Shown: positions 18,505-27,454 of the stretch, piece after piece | How the letters are laid out: every line of letters begins with the position of its first letter | Numbering within the stretch: the stretch's first letter is position 1 | NCBI GenBank assembly: GCA_958348245.1 | Contig: CATVYJ010000001.1 | Location: forward strand, 124,001 to 188,000 | DNA length: 64,000 nucleotides | Origin: an uncultured Veillonellaceae bacterium | Lineage (GTDB): Bacteria > Bacillota > Negativicutes > Veillonellales > Dialisteraceae | Direction: 5' to 3' | The notes under the pieces: model-generated | What the model was told of the DNA's origin: nothing | The model's database searches: none | Seen by the model: only the letters and a program-made list of their open reading frames with translations | Program-made: the position numbers and the translations under genes

Positions 18505-18536
18505 TTACAAATAATATTTGTAAATCCAATGGATTT
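18505..18536 (+). promoter_or_regulatory. Two overlapping inverted repeats (candidate operator) over the efflux promoter
   Basis: A perfect 8-bp inverted repeat TTACAAAT-AAT-ATTTGTAA occupies 18505-18523, and a second perfect one AAATCCA-A-TGGATTT occupies 18522-18536. The first covers the -35 element and the second the spacer. This arrangement is typical of a MarR/TetR-type repressor site; no cognate regulator gene lies beside it. Confidence 0.55.
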
Positions 18537-18545
18537 CGCTATGAT
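18518..18545 (+). promoter_or_regulatory. Promoter of the MacA/MacB-like operon
   Basis: TTGTAA (18518-18523), 16-bp spacer, TATGAT (18540-18545), 59 bp before the first start codon. Confidence 0.65.
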
Positions 18546-18604
18546 AAAGATAAGCCCCGCCGCGGCGGGGCAGGGGACAAATACAAGGCAAAGGAGTGAT
18601 CTCC

Positions 18605-19693
18605 ATGAATAAGAAATGGGTGGGAGTTCTTCTCGCCGCAGCGGTAGCCGCGGGGGGAGGATGGTACTGGTACAGCGCGTCCAGTGCGGCGCCGAAGGAT
18701 GCCTACGTCCTCGGCGAAGTCGAGAAAGGGGACATCTCCGTCTCCATTGACGCCACCGGGACCATCGAGCCCGTAAACAGCGTCGATCTGTCCGCCACTG
18801 TGTCGGGCACGCTCCAGCAGATGCTGGTGAAGCAGAATGAGCAGGTGGCGAAAGGCCAGCAGATCGCCGTCATCGAATCGAAAGCGGCCCAGTCCACCCT
18901 CCAGCAGGCGAAGAATACCCTCGCCAATAAGGAATCCTATTATTTCCGCATGCGCCGGCTCTACCGGCAGGGCGCGGTGTCCTATCAGGATATGGACGAC
19001 GCCCGCCTGGAATACCTGAACAGCCAGGCCGCCTACGATAAGGCCGAAGCGGACGTGAATGATACCATCGTCCTTTCGCCCATGGACGGCACCGTCATCG
19101 GCGAACCCATGAAAGAAGGCTCCACCGTCTCGCAGGGGCTGTCCAGCCAGATGATCATCGCCACCGTGGCGGATCTGTCCTCCATGCAGATCGAGCTCCT
19201 CGTGGACGAGACCGATATCGGCGAAGTATCCATCGGACAGGACGTGACCTTCACCGTCGACGCCTACCCGAACCGCACCTTCCACGGCAAAGTGGAAAAT
19301 ATCTCAAAGAAGGAATACTCTTCGTCGGGAAGCACTACCACGAGCTCCTCCGTGGTGTACTACACCGTGTACGTCCTCATCAATGCGGACGAGCTGGAAG
19401 GGCTCTATCCGTCCATGACCGCCCGGGCGGAAATTCTCGGCCGCGTGGATAAAGACGCCCTTCTCATCCCGGTCACCGCCGTCCGGAGCGACGCTTCCGG
19501 CTCCTACGTGTACCGGAAAGCGGGCAGCGGCGTGGAAAAAGCGTACATCGAGACGGGCATCACCTCCAATACCAATGCGGAAGTCCTCTCCGGGCTGTCC
19601 GAGGGCGATCAGATCGTGGTGAGCGGCACTGTCTCGCAGGAAAAAGCGGCCGTATCGGCAAAGGACAATAACCGCCGCGGCCCGGGGTTCTGA
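18605..19693 (+). CDS. MacA-like periplasmic adaptor (membrane fusion protein)
   Basis: 362-residue HlyD/RND-type adaptor. It has an N-terminal membrane anchor (about 5-22), then the lipoyl half-motifs around an alpha-helical hairpin (about 70-155), a beta-barrel domain (about 175-260) and a membrane-proximal domain. A Ser/Thr-rich insertion (SSSGSTTTSSS) lies at about residues 239-249. ATG at 18605 is 8 bp after AAGGAG; the in-frame GTG at 18596 overlaps that site. It partners the two ABC genes downstream to make a tripartite system spanning to the outer membrane. No TolC-like channel is encoded here, so one must be supplied elsewhere. Confidence 0.9.
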   Translation: MNKKWVGVLLAAAVAAGGGWYWYSASSAAPKDAYVLGEVEKGDISVSIDATGTIEPVNSVDLSATVSGTLQQMLVKQNEQVAKGQQIAVIESKAAQSTLQQAKNTLANKESYYFRMRRLYRQGAVSYQDMDDARLEYLNSQAAYDKAEADVNDTIVLSPMDGTVIGEPMKEGSTVSQGLSSQMIIATVADLSSMQIELLVDETDIGEVSIGQDVTFTVDAYPNRTFHGKVENISKKEYSSSGSTTTSSSVVYYTVYVLINADELEGLYPSMTARAEILGRVDKDALLIPVTAVRSDASGSYVYRKAGSGVEKAYIETGITSNTNAEVLSGLSEGDQIVVSGTVSQEKAAVSAKDNNRRGPGF

Positions 19694-19695
19694 TC

Positions 19696-20409
19696 ATGGG
19701 CCCCGCCGCACGCCCCGATACGGTGATCCGGCTCACTCACATCGGGAAAAGCTACTACATCGGGAAACATCAGGAAGTGCCCGTTCTGACGGACATCAAT
19801 CTCACCGTCACGAAAGGGGAATTCGTATCCATCATGGGGCCCTCCGGCGCGGGGAAGTCCACCCTCATGAATATTCTCGGCTGTCTCGACCGGCCTACGA
19901 AAGGCTCGTATCAGCTTGACGGGGAAGAGGTGGCGGACCTTTCCGACGATATGCTTGCCTACACGAGAAACCGGAAGATCGGCTTCGTTTTCCAGTCCTT
20001 CAATCTGCTGCCCCGCCTTTCCGCGGCGGACAATGTGATCCTCCCCATGATTTACGGCAATGTCTACCGCCACGAGCGCCGCCGCCGCGCGGTGGAAATC
20101 CTCACGCATCTCGGCCTCGGCGACCGGGTGGACCACATGCCGAATGAGCTTTCCGGCGGGCAGCGCCAGCGCGTGGCCATCGCCCGGGCCCTCGTGAACG
20201 ATCCGGCCATCATCATGGCCGACGAACCCACGGGCAATCTGGACAGCAAATCCACAAAAGACGTGATGGACATCTTCACCGAACTCTATCAGGAAGGCAA
20301 GACCATCATCCTCGTCACCCACGAACTTGACGTCGCCGGGTACGCCACCCGCCACGTCATCCTCTCCGACGGGTGCATCAGCAAAGACGTGAGGGGGCCT
20401 CTCTCATGA
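19696..20409 (+). CDS. ABC transporter ATP-binding protein (MacB/LolD-type)
   Basis: 237 residues. Walker A is GPSGAGKST near residue 50, the Q-loop is in 'FVFQSFNLLPRL', the signature motif LSGGQRQRVAIARAL is near 151-165, Walker B is IIMADEP, and the switch His lies in 'LVTHELDVA'. This is the MacB ATPase half, encoded separately from its permease, whereas E. coli MacB fuses them. The start at 19696 is 3 bp after the adaptor stop, and the end overlaps the permease start by ATGA. Confidence 0.93.
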   Translation: MGPAARPDTVIRLTHIGKSYYIGKHQEVPVLTDINLTVTKGEFVSIMGPSGAGKSTLMNILGCLDRPTKGSYQLDGEEVADLSDDMLAYTRNRKIGFVFQSFNLLPRLSAADNVILPMIYGNVYRHERRRRAVEILTHLGLGDRVDHMPNELSGGQRQRVAIARALVNDPAIIMADEPTGNLDSKSTKDVMDIFTELYQEGKTIILVTHELDVAGYATRHVILSDGCISKDVRGPLS

Positions 20410-21620
20410 CAAATATTTACCTCGAAAGCATTTTCATGGCGTGGGAGTCCATCCTCGCGAGCAAGCTCCGGTCGCTTCTCACCATGCTGGGCATCATCAT
20501 CGGCGTGGCCGCCGTCATCGCCCTCATGTCCATCGGCTATGGCGTGCGGCAGGACATCGAGTCCAACATTTCCAGTCTCGGCTCAAACCTTCTCACCGTC
20601 TCGCCCGGCACCAGCCGCAAGCCCGGCGTGCGCCCTGCGGCGGGCTCCATGGAGACCCTCACCTACAAAGATTACCTCGCCGTGAGGAATCTCCCGAACA
20701 TCGCCGCCAGCTCGCCCATGGTGCGCTCCAGCTACGTCGTCGTCTCGGGCAACAAAAACTGGACCACCCAGGTCTACGGCGTGAACTCCGAATACCAGGA
20801 CGTGGCCAGCCTCGGCGTCGCCGAAGGGCGCTACTGGACCCAGCAGGAATTTGACGGGCGGGAGCGCGTCGCCGTCATCGGCAAAACCATCGCCACAAAC
20901 CTCTTTGGGGAAGAAAGCCCTCTCGGCAAAAAGATCCGCATCAATAACGATCCCTTCACCGTCATCGGCGTCCTGGAAGAGAAAGGCTACTCCTTCCAGG
21001 ATCAGGACGACCGCATCCTCTGTCCCTTCACCACCGTGCAGGAACGGATGATGGGCATCACCTACGTCAATTCCATCTCCCTCACCACCACCAGCGCCGA
21101 CGTGATGAGCCAGGCGGAGACCGACATCACCAATCTCCTCCGCACGCGGCACCGCCTCGCCGCCGGCGCGGAGAACGACTTCAGCATCAGCAACTCCCAG
21201 GACATTCTCGACACCATGGAAGCCACCACCCAGTCGCTCACCATCTTCCTCGGGAGCATCGCCGCCATCTCCCTCATCGTGGGCGGCATCGGCATCATGA
21301 ACATCATGCTCGTGTCCGTCACGGAGCGCACGAAAGAGATCGGCATCCGCAAAGCCCTCGGCGCGACCTACCATATGATTATCATGCAGTTTCTCATCGA
21401 AGCCGTCACCATCAGCATCGCCGGCGGCCTCATCGGCGTCGTCTGCGGCGTGGGCATCTCCGCCCTCATCCCGCACCTCATCGACATGTCCACCGTGCTC
21501 ACCGCCGCGCCCATCGCCGGGTCCTTCCTCTTCTCCGTCGTCATCGGCCTTGCCTTCGGCCTCTATCCGGCGCAGAAAGCGGCCCGGCTCAATCCCATCG
21601 ACGCCCTCCACTACGAATGA
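20406..21620 (+). CDS. ABC transporter permease (MacB-type)
   Basis: 404 residues with four membrane helices in MacB topology: one near residues 20-45, then a large periplasmic domain (MacB_PCD, about 50-240), then three helices (about 280-400). The FtsX-like motif 'ERTKEIGIRKALGA' lies near 303-316. The start ATG at 20406 overlaps the ATPase stop; the upstream in-frame start at 20373 is inside the ATPase gene. With the adaptor it forms an efflux or export system for drugs, toxins or lipids; the substrate is unknown. Confidence 0.92.
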   Translation: MTNIYLESIFMAWESILASKLRSLLTMLGIIIGVAAVIALMSIGYGVRQDIESNISSLGSNLLTVSPGTSRKPGVRPAAGSMETLTYKDYLAVRNLPNIAASSPMVRSSYVVVSGNKNWTTQVYGVNSEYQDVASLGVAEGRYWTQQEFDGRERVAVIGKTIATNLFGEESPLGKKIRINNDPFTVIGVLEEKGYSFQDQDDRILCPFTTVQERMMGITYVNSISLTTTSADVMSQAETDITNLLRTRHRLAAGAENDFSISNSQDILDTMEATTQSLTIFLGSIAAISLIVGGIGIMNIMLVSVTERTKEIGIRKALGATYHMIIMQFLIEAVTISIAGGLIGVVCGVGISALIPHLIDMSTVLTAAPIAGSFLFSVVIGLAFGLYPAQKAARLNPIDALHYE

Positions 21621-21626
21621 AGGCGT

Positions 21627-21653
21627 GCAGCTCCCGCGGGGGCTGCTTTTTTT
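21627..21653 (+). terminator. Intrinsic terminator after the ABC operon
   Basis: GCAGCTCCC pairs with GGGGGCTGC (one G-T pair) around a GC-rich loop, 21627-21646, followed by seven T residues. Confidence 0.8.
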
Positions 21654-21773
21654 GCGCCCGCTTCGTTTTTGACTGGAAGAAACAGGGAAGATACGGTAAA
21701 ATATAACTTATGAAATCAGCGGCGCTCCCGGCGTACAGGGACGCCATGCATGGCATCGCAACGGAGGATACAT

Positions 21774-22910
21774 ATGGATTTCAATTTTGATCCGAAACAG
21801 AACGAACTGGTAGAACTGGCCCGGGAAATTGCCCGGAAAGAAATCGCGCCGCGCGCGCTCGACATCGACAAGACCGGCGTCATGGATGAGACCCTGCTGG
21901 ACATTCTCAAATCGTCCGGCATGACCTCCCTCTCCGTGCCGAAAGAATACGGCGGGGCGGGGCTCGACCTGCTGACATCCGCCATCATTGCGGAAGAGCT
22001 CGGCAAAGGCTGCGCCGGCGTCGCCACCATCTGCGCGGCCAATGCGCTGGCGTCCTATCCGATCCTCATCGGCGGCAGCGACGCGCAGAAAAAAGAATTC
22101 TGCGAATGCCTCCTCTCGGGCGGCATGGCGGCTTTCGCCCTCACCGAACCCTCCGCCGGCTCCGACGCGGGCGCCGTGGCGTGCCGTGCGAAAAAAGTGG
22201 ACGGCGGCTACGTGCTGAACGGCACGAAATGCTTCATTACAAACGGCCCCATCGCCGATAAAGTCACCCTCTTCGCCAATACCCGCGAAGGCGGCGGCGT
22301 GCGCGGCCTTACCGTATTCCTCGTGGATACGAAGACCCCGGGCTTCTCCGTCGGCAAAGAAGAAGACAAGATGGGCATCCGCGCGTCCGCCACGTCCGAG
22401 CTCCTCTTCGACGACTGCTTCATTCCCGACTCCTGCCGCGTAGGCCGCGAAGGCATGGGCTTCCGCCTCGCCATGCAGACCCTCGAGACCTCCCGTCCCA
22501 TCGTGGGCGCCGTCTCCGTGGGCATCGCCCAGGCCGCCCTCGAATCCGCCATCCACTACGCGCACCAGAGAAAGCAGTTCGGCGTGAAGATTTCCACCTT
22601 TGAAATGGTGCAGGAAATGATGGCCGACATGGTCATGAAGACCGAAGCGGCCCGCGCCCTCGTGCACAAAGCCTGCTGGCTCCACGACCAGGGCGACAGG
22701 GAAGCGGCGAAATTCTCCGCCATGGCGAAATGCTACGCGTCCGACGTGGCCATGGAAGTCACCACCAAGGCCGTGCAGGTCATGGGCGGCAACGGCTACT
22801 CCCGGGAAAACCCCAACGAGAAATACATGCGCGACGCGAAAGTCATGCAGATCTACGAAGGCACGAACCAGGTGCAGCGCATGGTCATCGCAAACGCCGC
22901 CGTCTACTGA
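21774..22910 (+). CDS. Short-chain acyl-CoA dehydrogenase (butyryl-CoA dehydrogenase-like)
   Basis: 378 residues, the usual length of Bcd-type flavoenzymes. The N-terminal helical domain is followed by the FAD/substrate block 'AFALTEPSAGSDAGA' (near 120-134), 'GTKCFITNGPIADK', and a C-terminal helical domain with the catalytic Glu in IYEGTNQVQR (near residue 364). It catalyses alpha,beta-dehydrogenation or the reverse, with FAD and an electron-transfer flavoprotein. ATG at 21774 follows CGGAGG; an in-frame ATG at 21750 lies before that site. No etfAB or crotonase genes adjoin it, so the pathway (butyrate formation or acyl breakdown) is open. Confidence 0.92.
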   Translation: MDFNFDPKQNELVELAREIARKEIAPRALDIDKTGVMDETLLDILKSSGMTSLSVPKEYGGAGLDLLTSAIIAEELGKGCAGVATICAANALASYPILIGGSDAQKKEFCECLLSGGMAAFALTEPSAGSDAGAVACRAKKVDGGYVLNGTKCFITNGPIADKVTLFANTREGGGVRGLTVFLVDTKTPGFSVGKEEDKMGIRASATSELLFDDCFIPDSCRVGREGMGFRLAMQTLETSRPIVGAVSVGIAQAALESAIHYAHQRKQFGVKISTFEMVQEMMADMVMKTEAARALVHKACWLHDQGDREAAKFSAMAKCYASDVAMEVTTKAVQVMGGNGYSRENPNEKYMRDAKVMQIYEGTNQVQRMVIANAAVY

Positions 22911-22911
22911 T

Positions 22912-22940
22912 TTGCAGGCGCGCCGCGCCGGTGGTATAAT
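22912..22940 (+). promoter_or_regulatory. Promoter of the pheST T-box operon
   Basis: TTGCAG (22912-22917), 17-bp spacer, TATAAT (22935-22940) with an upstream TGG (extended -10). It begins directly after the acyl-CoA dehydrogenase stop codon. Confidence 0.75.
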
Positions 22941-22946
22941 ACTGCA

Positions 22947-23160
22947 CATACAGAACGAGGATGAAGAGGAGATTTCCCGAAGCCTTGCAGAGAGCCGGCG
23001 GACGGTGCAAGTCCGGCAGACAGAGGAAATCGCGTTCGCTTCGGAGTTCCTGCCTGAATGGAGTAGGGCAGGCGGCAGGCCCCGTTACGGCCGACGAGTA
23101 CTAAATCAGGGTGGTACCGCGGAAATATTTCCGCCCCTTTGCAGGGGCGGATTTTTTATT
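22947..23160 (+). promoter_or_regulatory. T-box leader (tRNA-Phe-sensing) of pheST
   Basis: The conserved T-box sequence GGGTGGTACCGCGG lies at 23109-23122, preceded by a long structured stem I region. It is followed by a terminator hairpin CCGCCCC (23131-23137)/GGGGCGG (23144-23150) with a T run. Uncharged tRNA pairing with the T-box bulge would favour the antiterminator and read-through into pheS. Phe specificity is inferred from the downstream genes; the specifier loop was not resolved by eye. Confidence 0.92.
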
Positions 23161-23221
23161 TCACAAAATCGGGGCCCCGCCCCGGATTCCATTCCCTTAT
23201 TTTTTTCAGGAGGCATTCCGG

Positions 23222-24439
23222 ATGGACAATTTGGAAGCATTGCAGCAGAAAGCGCAGCAGGCGCTCGACGCATGCAGAGACAGAAAGACAGAAGACGACG
23301 CCAGAGCCCTCGGCGCGGCCCTCGCGGATGTGATGGGCGCCATTAAGAAACTCGCAAAAGACGAGCGCGCCCAGATGAGCCTCACCGAGGCCGCCGTCAG
23401 CCACGCCATCGCGTCGCTCATGAAAGAAGACCTCGCCGGCCTTCGGGAAGAAGCGAAAAAAGCGATCGAAGAGAGCGCCGATGAAAAGGCGCTCCAGGAC
23501 GCCCGCGTGGCGTACCTCGGCAAGAAAGGCCGCCTCACCGCCATACTCCGCGGCATGAAAGACCTCACCGCCGACGACCGGCCCGTCCTCGGAGCCGTGG
23601 CGAATACGGTCCGCGAAGAAATCGAAGCAGCGGAAGGGGAAAAGCGCGCCCAGTTCAAGGCGGAAAATCTCGCCCGGCGCATCCGCGAAGAACGCATCGA
23701 CATCACGCTCCCCGCGCGCCGCCGCCAGACCGGCCACATTCACCCGCTCAATAAAGCCCTGCACCTCATCATGAAGACCTTCATGAACATGGGCTACTCC
23801 GTGGCGGAAGGGCCGGAAATCGAAGAAGACTACTACAATTTCTACTGCCTGAACCTGCCGAAAGACCATCCCGCCCGGGATATGCAGGACTCCTTCTACC
23901 TCACGGAAAATATGAACTTCCTGCTCCGCACGCACACCTCGCCCGTGCAGGCGCGCACCCTCCAGAGCCACGAGCCGAACTCGCCCATCCGCGTCATCGC
24001 GCCGGGCAAAGTCTTCCGCTGGGACAACGACGCCACCCATTCGCCGGTCTTCCATCAGGTGGAAGGCCTCGTCGTGGACAAAGGCATCCGCTTCTCCGAT
24101 CTGAAAGGGACGCTGGAGATTTTCCTCAAGGAAATCTTCGGCTCCGATACGAAGATCCGCTTCCGCTCGAGCTACTTCCCCTTCACCGAGCCCTCCGCCG
24201 AAGTGGACATTTCCTTCGCCTCCCGCATGCACGGCGAGACGAACGCCGACGAATGGCTGGAAATCCTCGGCGCGGGCATGGTGCATCCGAACGTGCTCAC
24301 CCTGAACGGCTACGACCCGGCGAAAGTGAGCGGCTTTGCCTTCGGCATGGGCGTGGAACGCATCGCCATGCTGCTCTACGGCATTGATGATCTCCGTCTC
24401 TTCTATGAGAACGACATGAGATTCCTGAAACAGTTTTAA
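23222..24439 (+). CDS. pheS: Phenylalanyl-tRNA synthetase alpha subunit, with N-terminal extension
   Basis: 405 residues versus about 340 in typical bacterial PheS. The usual N-terminal coiled coil begins at about Met67 ('EDLAGLREEAKKAIEE ... VAYLGKKG'). The class II catalytic core carries motif 2 (VFRWDNDATHSPVFHQVEG) and motif 3 (GFAFGMGVERIAML). The first 66 residues are extra and resemble the following coiled-coil segment. ATG at 23222 has a strong CAGGAGG site, while the ATG at 23420 that would give normal length has none, so the long form is preferred. It pairs with pheT 16 bp downstream as an alpha2beta2 enzyme. Confidence 0.95.
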   Translation: MDNLEALQQKAQQALDACRDRKTEDDARALGAALADVMGAIKKLAKDERAQMSLTEAAVSHAIASLMKEDLAGLREEAKKAIEESADEKALQDARVAYLGKKGRLTAILRGMKDLTADDRPVLGAVANTVREEIEAAEGEKRAQFKAENLARRIREERIDITLPARRRQTGHIHPLNKALHLIMKTFMNMGYSVAEGPEIEEDYYNFYCLNLPKDHPARDMQDSFYLTENMNFLLRTHTSPVQARTLQSHEPNSPIRVIAPGKVFRWDNDATHSPVFHQVEGLVVDKGIRFSDLKGTLEIFLKEIFGSDTKIRFRSSYFPFTEPSAEVDISFASRMHGETNADEWLEILGAGMVHPNVLTLNGYDPAKVSGFAFGMGVERIAMLLYGIDDLRLFYENDMRFLKQF

Positions 24440-24455
24440 TCAGGAGGGACTATAG

Positions 24456-26930
24456 ATGAATGCTTCTTTGAAATGGCTCAATACCCTTGTAGACATCAGC
24501 GGCCTCGATCCGGAGAAGATGGCGGAGACGCTCACCGACGACGGCATCCCGGTCGAACACGTGGTGTACCCCGGCGAAGGCATCTCCGGCGTCGTCACCG
24601 GACGGCTTCTCTCCGTGGAAAAACATCCCGACGCGGATCATCTCGTCGTATGTCAGCTCGACGTGGGGCAGGAAGCGCCCGTGCAGATCGTCACCGGCGC
24701 GGCGAATATCAAACCGGGCATGTCCGGCGAGATCGTCCCCGTCGCCCTTCACGGCGCGCGCGTCCCCGCGAAACACGACGCCTCCGCCCCCGGCGGCTAT
24801 AAGATCGGCGAAGTGAAAATCAAGAAATCCAAACTCCGCGGCGTGGAATCCGCGGGCATGATGTGCTCCGCTCCCGAGCTCTGCCTCGATCCCGTGCTCT
24901 TCCCCGGCGCGGATAAGGAAGGCATCATGATCCTTCCGCCGGACACCCCCGTGGGCGTGGACTTCACCAGCCTCTTCGGCCTCGACGACATCGTTTTTGA
25001 ATTTGAACTCACCGCAAACCGCGCGGACTGCTTCAGCATGATCGGCCTCGCGCAGGAAGTGGGGGCCATTTTCAAGCGGAAAGTCACTCTCCCCGAAGTG
25101 AAAGTCGTGGAAGACGGCGCGCCCTTTGAAGGGCGGGGGACCGTCGCCATCGACGATCCGGCGTACTGCAGCCGCTTCTGCGGACGCCTGCTGGAAAATG
25201 TGAAAATCGGCCCCTCTCCCGAGTGGATCTGCGACCGTCTCCGCAGCAACGGCATCCGGCCCATCAATAACGTGGTCGACGCCGCAAACTACGTCATGCT
25301 CGAATTTGGCCAGCCCCTCCACACCTACGACTACGACAAAGTGGCCGGCCGCCATCTCACCTGCCGCCGCGCAGAAGAAGGGGAGAAATTCACCACCCTC
25401 GACAGCCAGGAGCGCACCCTCTCCGCAGCCGACCTCGTCATCTGCGACGACAACGGCCCCGTCTGCATCGCCGGCGTCATGGGCGGCCTCGACTCCGAAG
25501 TCACCGCCGATACGAAGAACGTCTTCCTCGAAGCGGCCGTCTTCGACAGAGCCTCCATCCGCCGCACCAGCCGCCGCCTCGGCCTCCGGTCCGAAGCCTC
25601 CGGCCGCTACGAAAAAGGCGTGAACCCCGTCCGCGCCTCCCAGGCCATCGACCGCATCGCCCAGCTCCTGCAGGAACAGGGCGCGTGCACCGTCGCGCAG
25701 GGCATGCTCGACTGCTGGCCCGACCCGAAGCCCGCGCAGGTCCTCACCACCACCGTGAAAGACATCAACGACTACATCGGCGTGGACCTTCCCGCGGAAG
25801 AGATCGTGGACATCCTCACGCGCCTCCATTTCGACGTGAAAAATGAAGACGGTGCGCTCACCGTCACCGTGCCGGACTTCCGCCTCGACCTCGAAGGCAT
25901 GCCCGACCTCGCCGAAGAAGTGGCCCGCGTGTACGGATTTGCCAATATTCCCATCACCACCCCGTGGAGCGCCATCGAGCAGGGCATGATGCCCGCCGAC
26001 CGGGCCGTCACCATGAAAATGCAGGAAGCCCTCATCCAGGAAGGACTCTCCGAAGTGGAAACCTACAGCTTCATGGACAAAGCCAGCCTCCCCGACCTGA
26101 ACTACCCCGAAGGGGACGAAGTCTACAACGCCATCCCCATCGTAAACCCCATCTCCGAAGAATACCCCCACATGCGCACCAACCTCTTCCAGGGCCTCAT
26201 GCGCGTCCTGAAATACAACCTCGCCCAGAAAAATGAGCAGGTGCCCATCTTCGAAGCGGGCGTCGTCTACCATCCGAAATCCCTGCCCCTCACGGAGCTG
26301 CCCGTGGAAGAAATCCAGGTCTCCGGCCTCCTCTACGGCTGCCCCGAAGAAGCGGGCTATCCGAACGACCAGCGCCGGTACGACTTCTACGATGTGAAAG
26401 GCATCGTAGAGCGCGTCCTCGCCGCCCTCGGCATCCGCGATTACGAGATTCGGAGAAGCGTCTGCCCCGTCTTCCATCCCGGCGTCTCCGCCGACTTCGT
26501 GAAAGACGGCGACATCCTCGCCAGCTTCGGCGAACTCCATCCGCTCGTCTCCGAAAAGAACGGCCTGAAAAAATCCGCCTACGGATTCACCTTCTCCGTG
26601 CCCGTCCTCCAGAAATACTGGACCGAAGGGGCCGCCTACGAGAAGATTCCGCGCTTCCCCGCCAACGAACGCGACCTTGCCATTCTCGTGCCCGAAGACC
26701 TCACGAACGAGCAGGTGGAAGAAGTCATCATCAATGCGGGCAGCGCCTCCCTCGAATCCCTCCGCCTCTTCGACCTCTATCAGGGCGAACAGGTGCCGGA
26801 CGGATACAAGAGCATGGCCTACTCCCTCGTCTTCCGCGACCCCGCGAAGACCCTCACCGACAAAGAAGTGGACGCATGGATTGCGGACATCGTCGCCGCC
26901 CTCGAAAAGATTCACTGCACCCTTCGCTGA
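24456..26930 (+). CDS. pheT: Phenylalanyl-tRNA synthetase beta subunit
   Basis: 824 residues, near the usual ~800. Domains in order are an OB-fold tRNA-binding domain (about 40-155, 'VTGRLLSVEKHPDADHLVVC'), the B3/B4 editing domain (about 210-390), the B5 DNA-binding-like domain (about 405-475), the catalytic-like core (about 490-700), and the C-terminal FDX-ACB anticodon-binding domain (about 730-824, 'RFPANERDLAILV'). ATG at 24456 follows AGGAGG. Controlled by the T-box upstream of pheS and closed by a terminator just downstream. Confidence 0.97.
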   Translation: MNASLKWLNTLVDISGLDPEKMAETLTDDGIPVEHVVYPGEGISGVVTGRLLSVEKHPDADHLVVCQLDVGQEAPVQIVTGAANIKPGMSGEIVPVALHGARVPAKHDASAPGGYKIGEVKIKKSKLRGVESAGMMCSAPELCLDPVLFPGADKEGIMILPPDTPVGVDFTSLFGLDDIVFEFELTANRADCFSMIGLAQEVGAIFKRKVTLPEVKVVEDGAPFEGRGTVAIDDPAYCSRFCGRLLENVKIGPSPEWICDRLRSNGIRPINNVVDAANYVMLEFGQPLHTYDYDKVAGRHLTCRRAEEGEKFTTLDSQERTLSAADLVICDDNGPVCIAGVMGGLDSEVTADTKNVFLEAAVFDRASIRRTSRRLGLRSEASGRYEKGVNPVRASQAIDRIAQLLQEQGACTVAQGMLDCWPDPKPAQVLTTTVKDINDYIGVDLPAEEIVDILTRLHFDVKNEDGALTVTVPDFRLDLEGMPDLAEEVARVYGFANIPITTPWSAIEQGMMPADRAVTMKMQEALIQEGLSEVETYSFMDKASLPDLNYPEGDEVYNAIPIVNPISEEYPHMRTNLFQGLMRVLKYNLAQKNEQVPIFEAGVVYHPKSLPLTELPVEEIQVSGLLYGCPEEAGYPNDQRRYDFYDVKGIVERVLAALGIRDYEIRRSVCPVFHPGVSADFVKDGDILASFGELHPLVSEKNGLKKSAYGFTFSVPVLQKYWTEGAAYEKIPRFPANERDLAILVPEDLTNEQVEEVIINAGSASLESLRLFDLYQGEQVPDGYKSMAYSLVFRDPAKTLTDKEVDAWIADIVAALEKIHCTLR

Positions 26931-26941
26931 CCGGCAGAAGA

Positions 26942-26965
26942 AAGCCCCCTTGCGGGGCTTTTTTT
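26942..26965 (+). terminator. Intrinsic terminator after pheT
   Basis: AAGCCCC (26942-26948) and GGGGCTT (26954-26960) form the stem, followed by five further T residues. Confidence 0.9.
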
Positions 26966-27454
26966 CGTGGGGAAAACGCTCCGTTTATGAATGGATTATG
27001 AAAAATTTATGGAGGGCCGAAACATGTCCCGGCCGCTTTGCGGAGGGCGCGCGGAGAAAAAGCGGAACCGGGCAGAATGCGAAAAGGGCAGCAGGAAATG
27101 TACGCACGGGAAGCGGACGCACCCGGGCCCGCTGCGGGAAAAGAGGGAAAAGACCGGAAGGCAGGCGGCCCGGCCTCTTCCTGCGGGCACGCCTCCGGAA
27201 GGGGAGGGCGTCTTTGCGGAAACCGCGGGGCCGCGCCCGGGAAGGGAAGAGGAACCGCGTGTGGACGCAAAACGTCCCGCTTGAAGGGCGGCAGAGATAT
27301 AGTAGAAAAGCATGGGCGGGACAGAGGAGAAGAATGCCTAAAATGCTTGCCGGGGGGCGTAATATGATACAATAAATTGCGAGAATTTTACATATAAAAG
27401 AAATGAACTTTACCTGTTTTTGCTTAAGGTACCAACATTATGGAGGGACATCGA
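26966..27454 (+). other. Long intergenic region upstream of the two-partner secretion operon
   Basis: About 490 bp without a supported gene. The left 330 bp are GC-rich and open in several frames at once, giving Arg/Gly/Pro-rich translations with no ribosome sites or recognisable domains. The right part turns AT-rich and probably holds the promoter. One weak candidate is TTGCCG (27347-27352) with TACAAT (27368-27373), but its spacer is only 15 bp. Confidence 0.5.

Noticed and set aside
24450..26915. 821-codon open frame on the minus strand across pheT
   Set aside because: Complement of pheT with its strong C-ending codon bias; pheT itself is certain.
26991..27367. Overlapping plus- and minus-strand frames before tpsB
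   Set aside because: Several frames are open at once because of GC-rich sequence; Arg/Gly/Pro-rich products, no ribosome sites.
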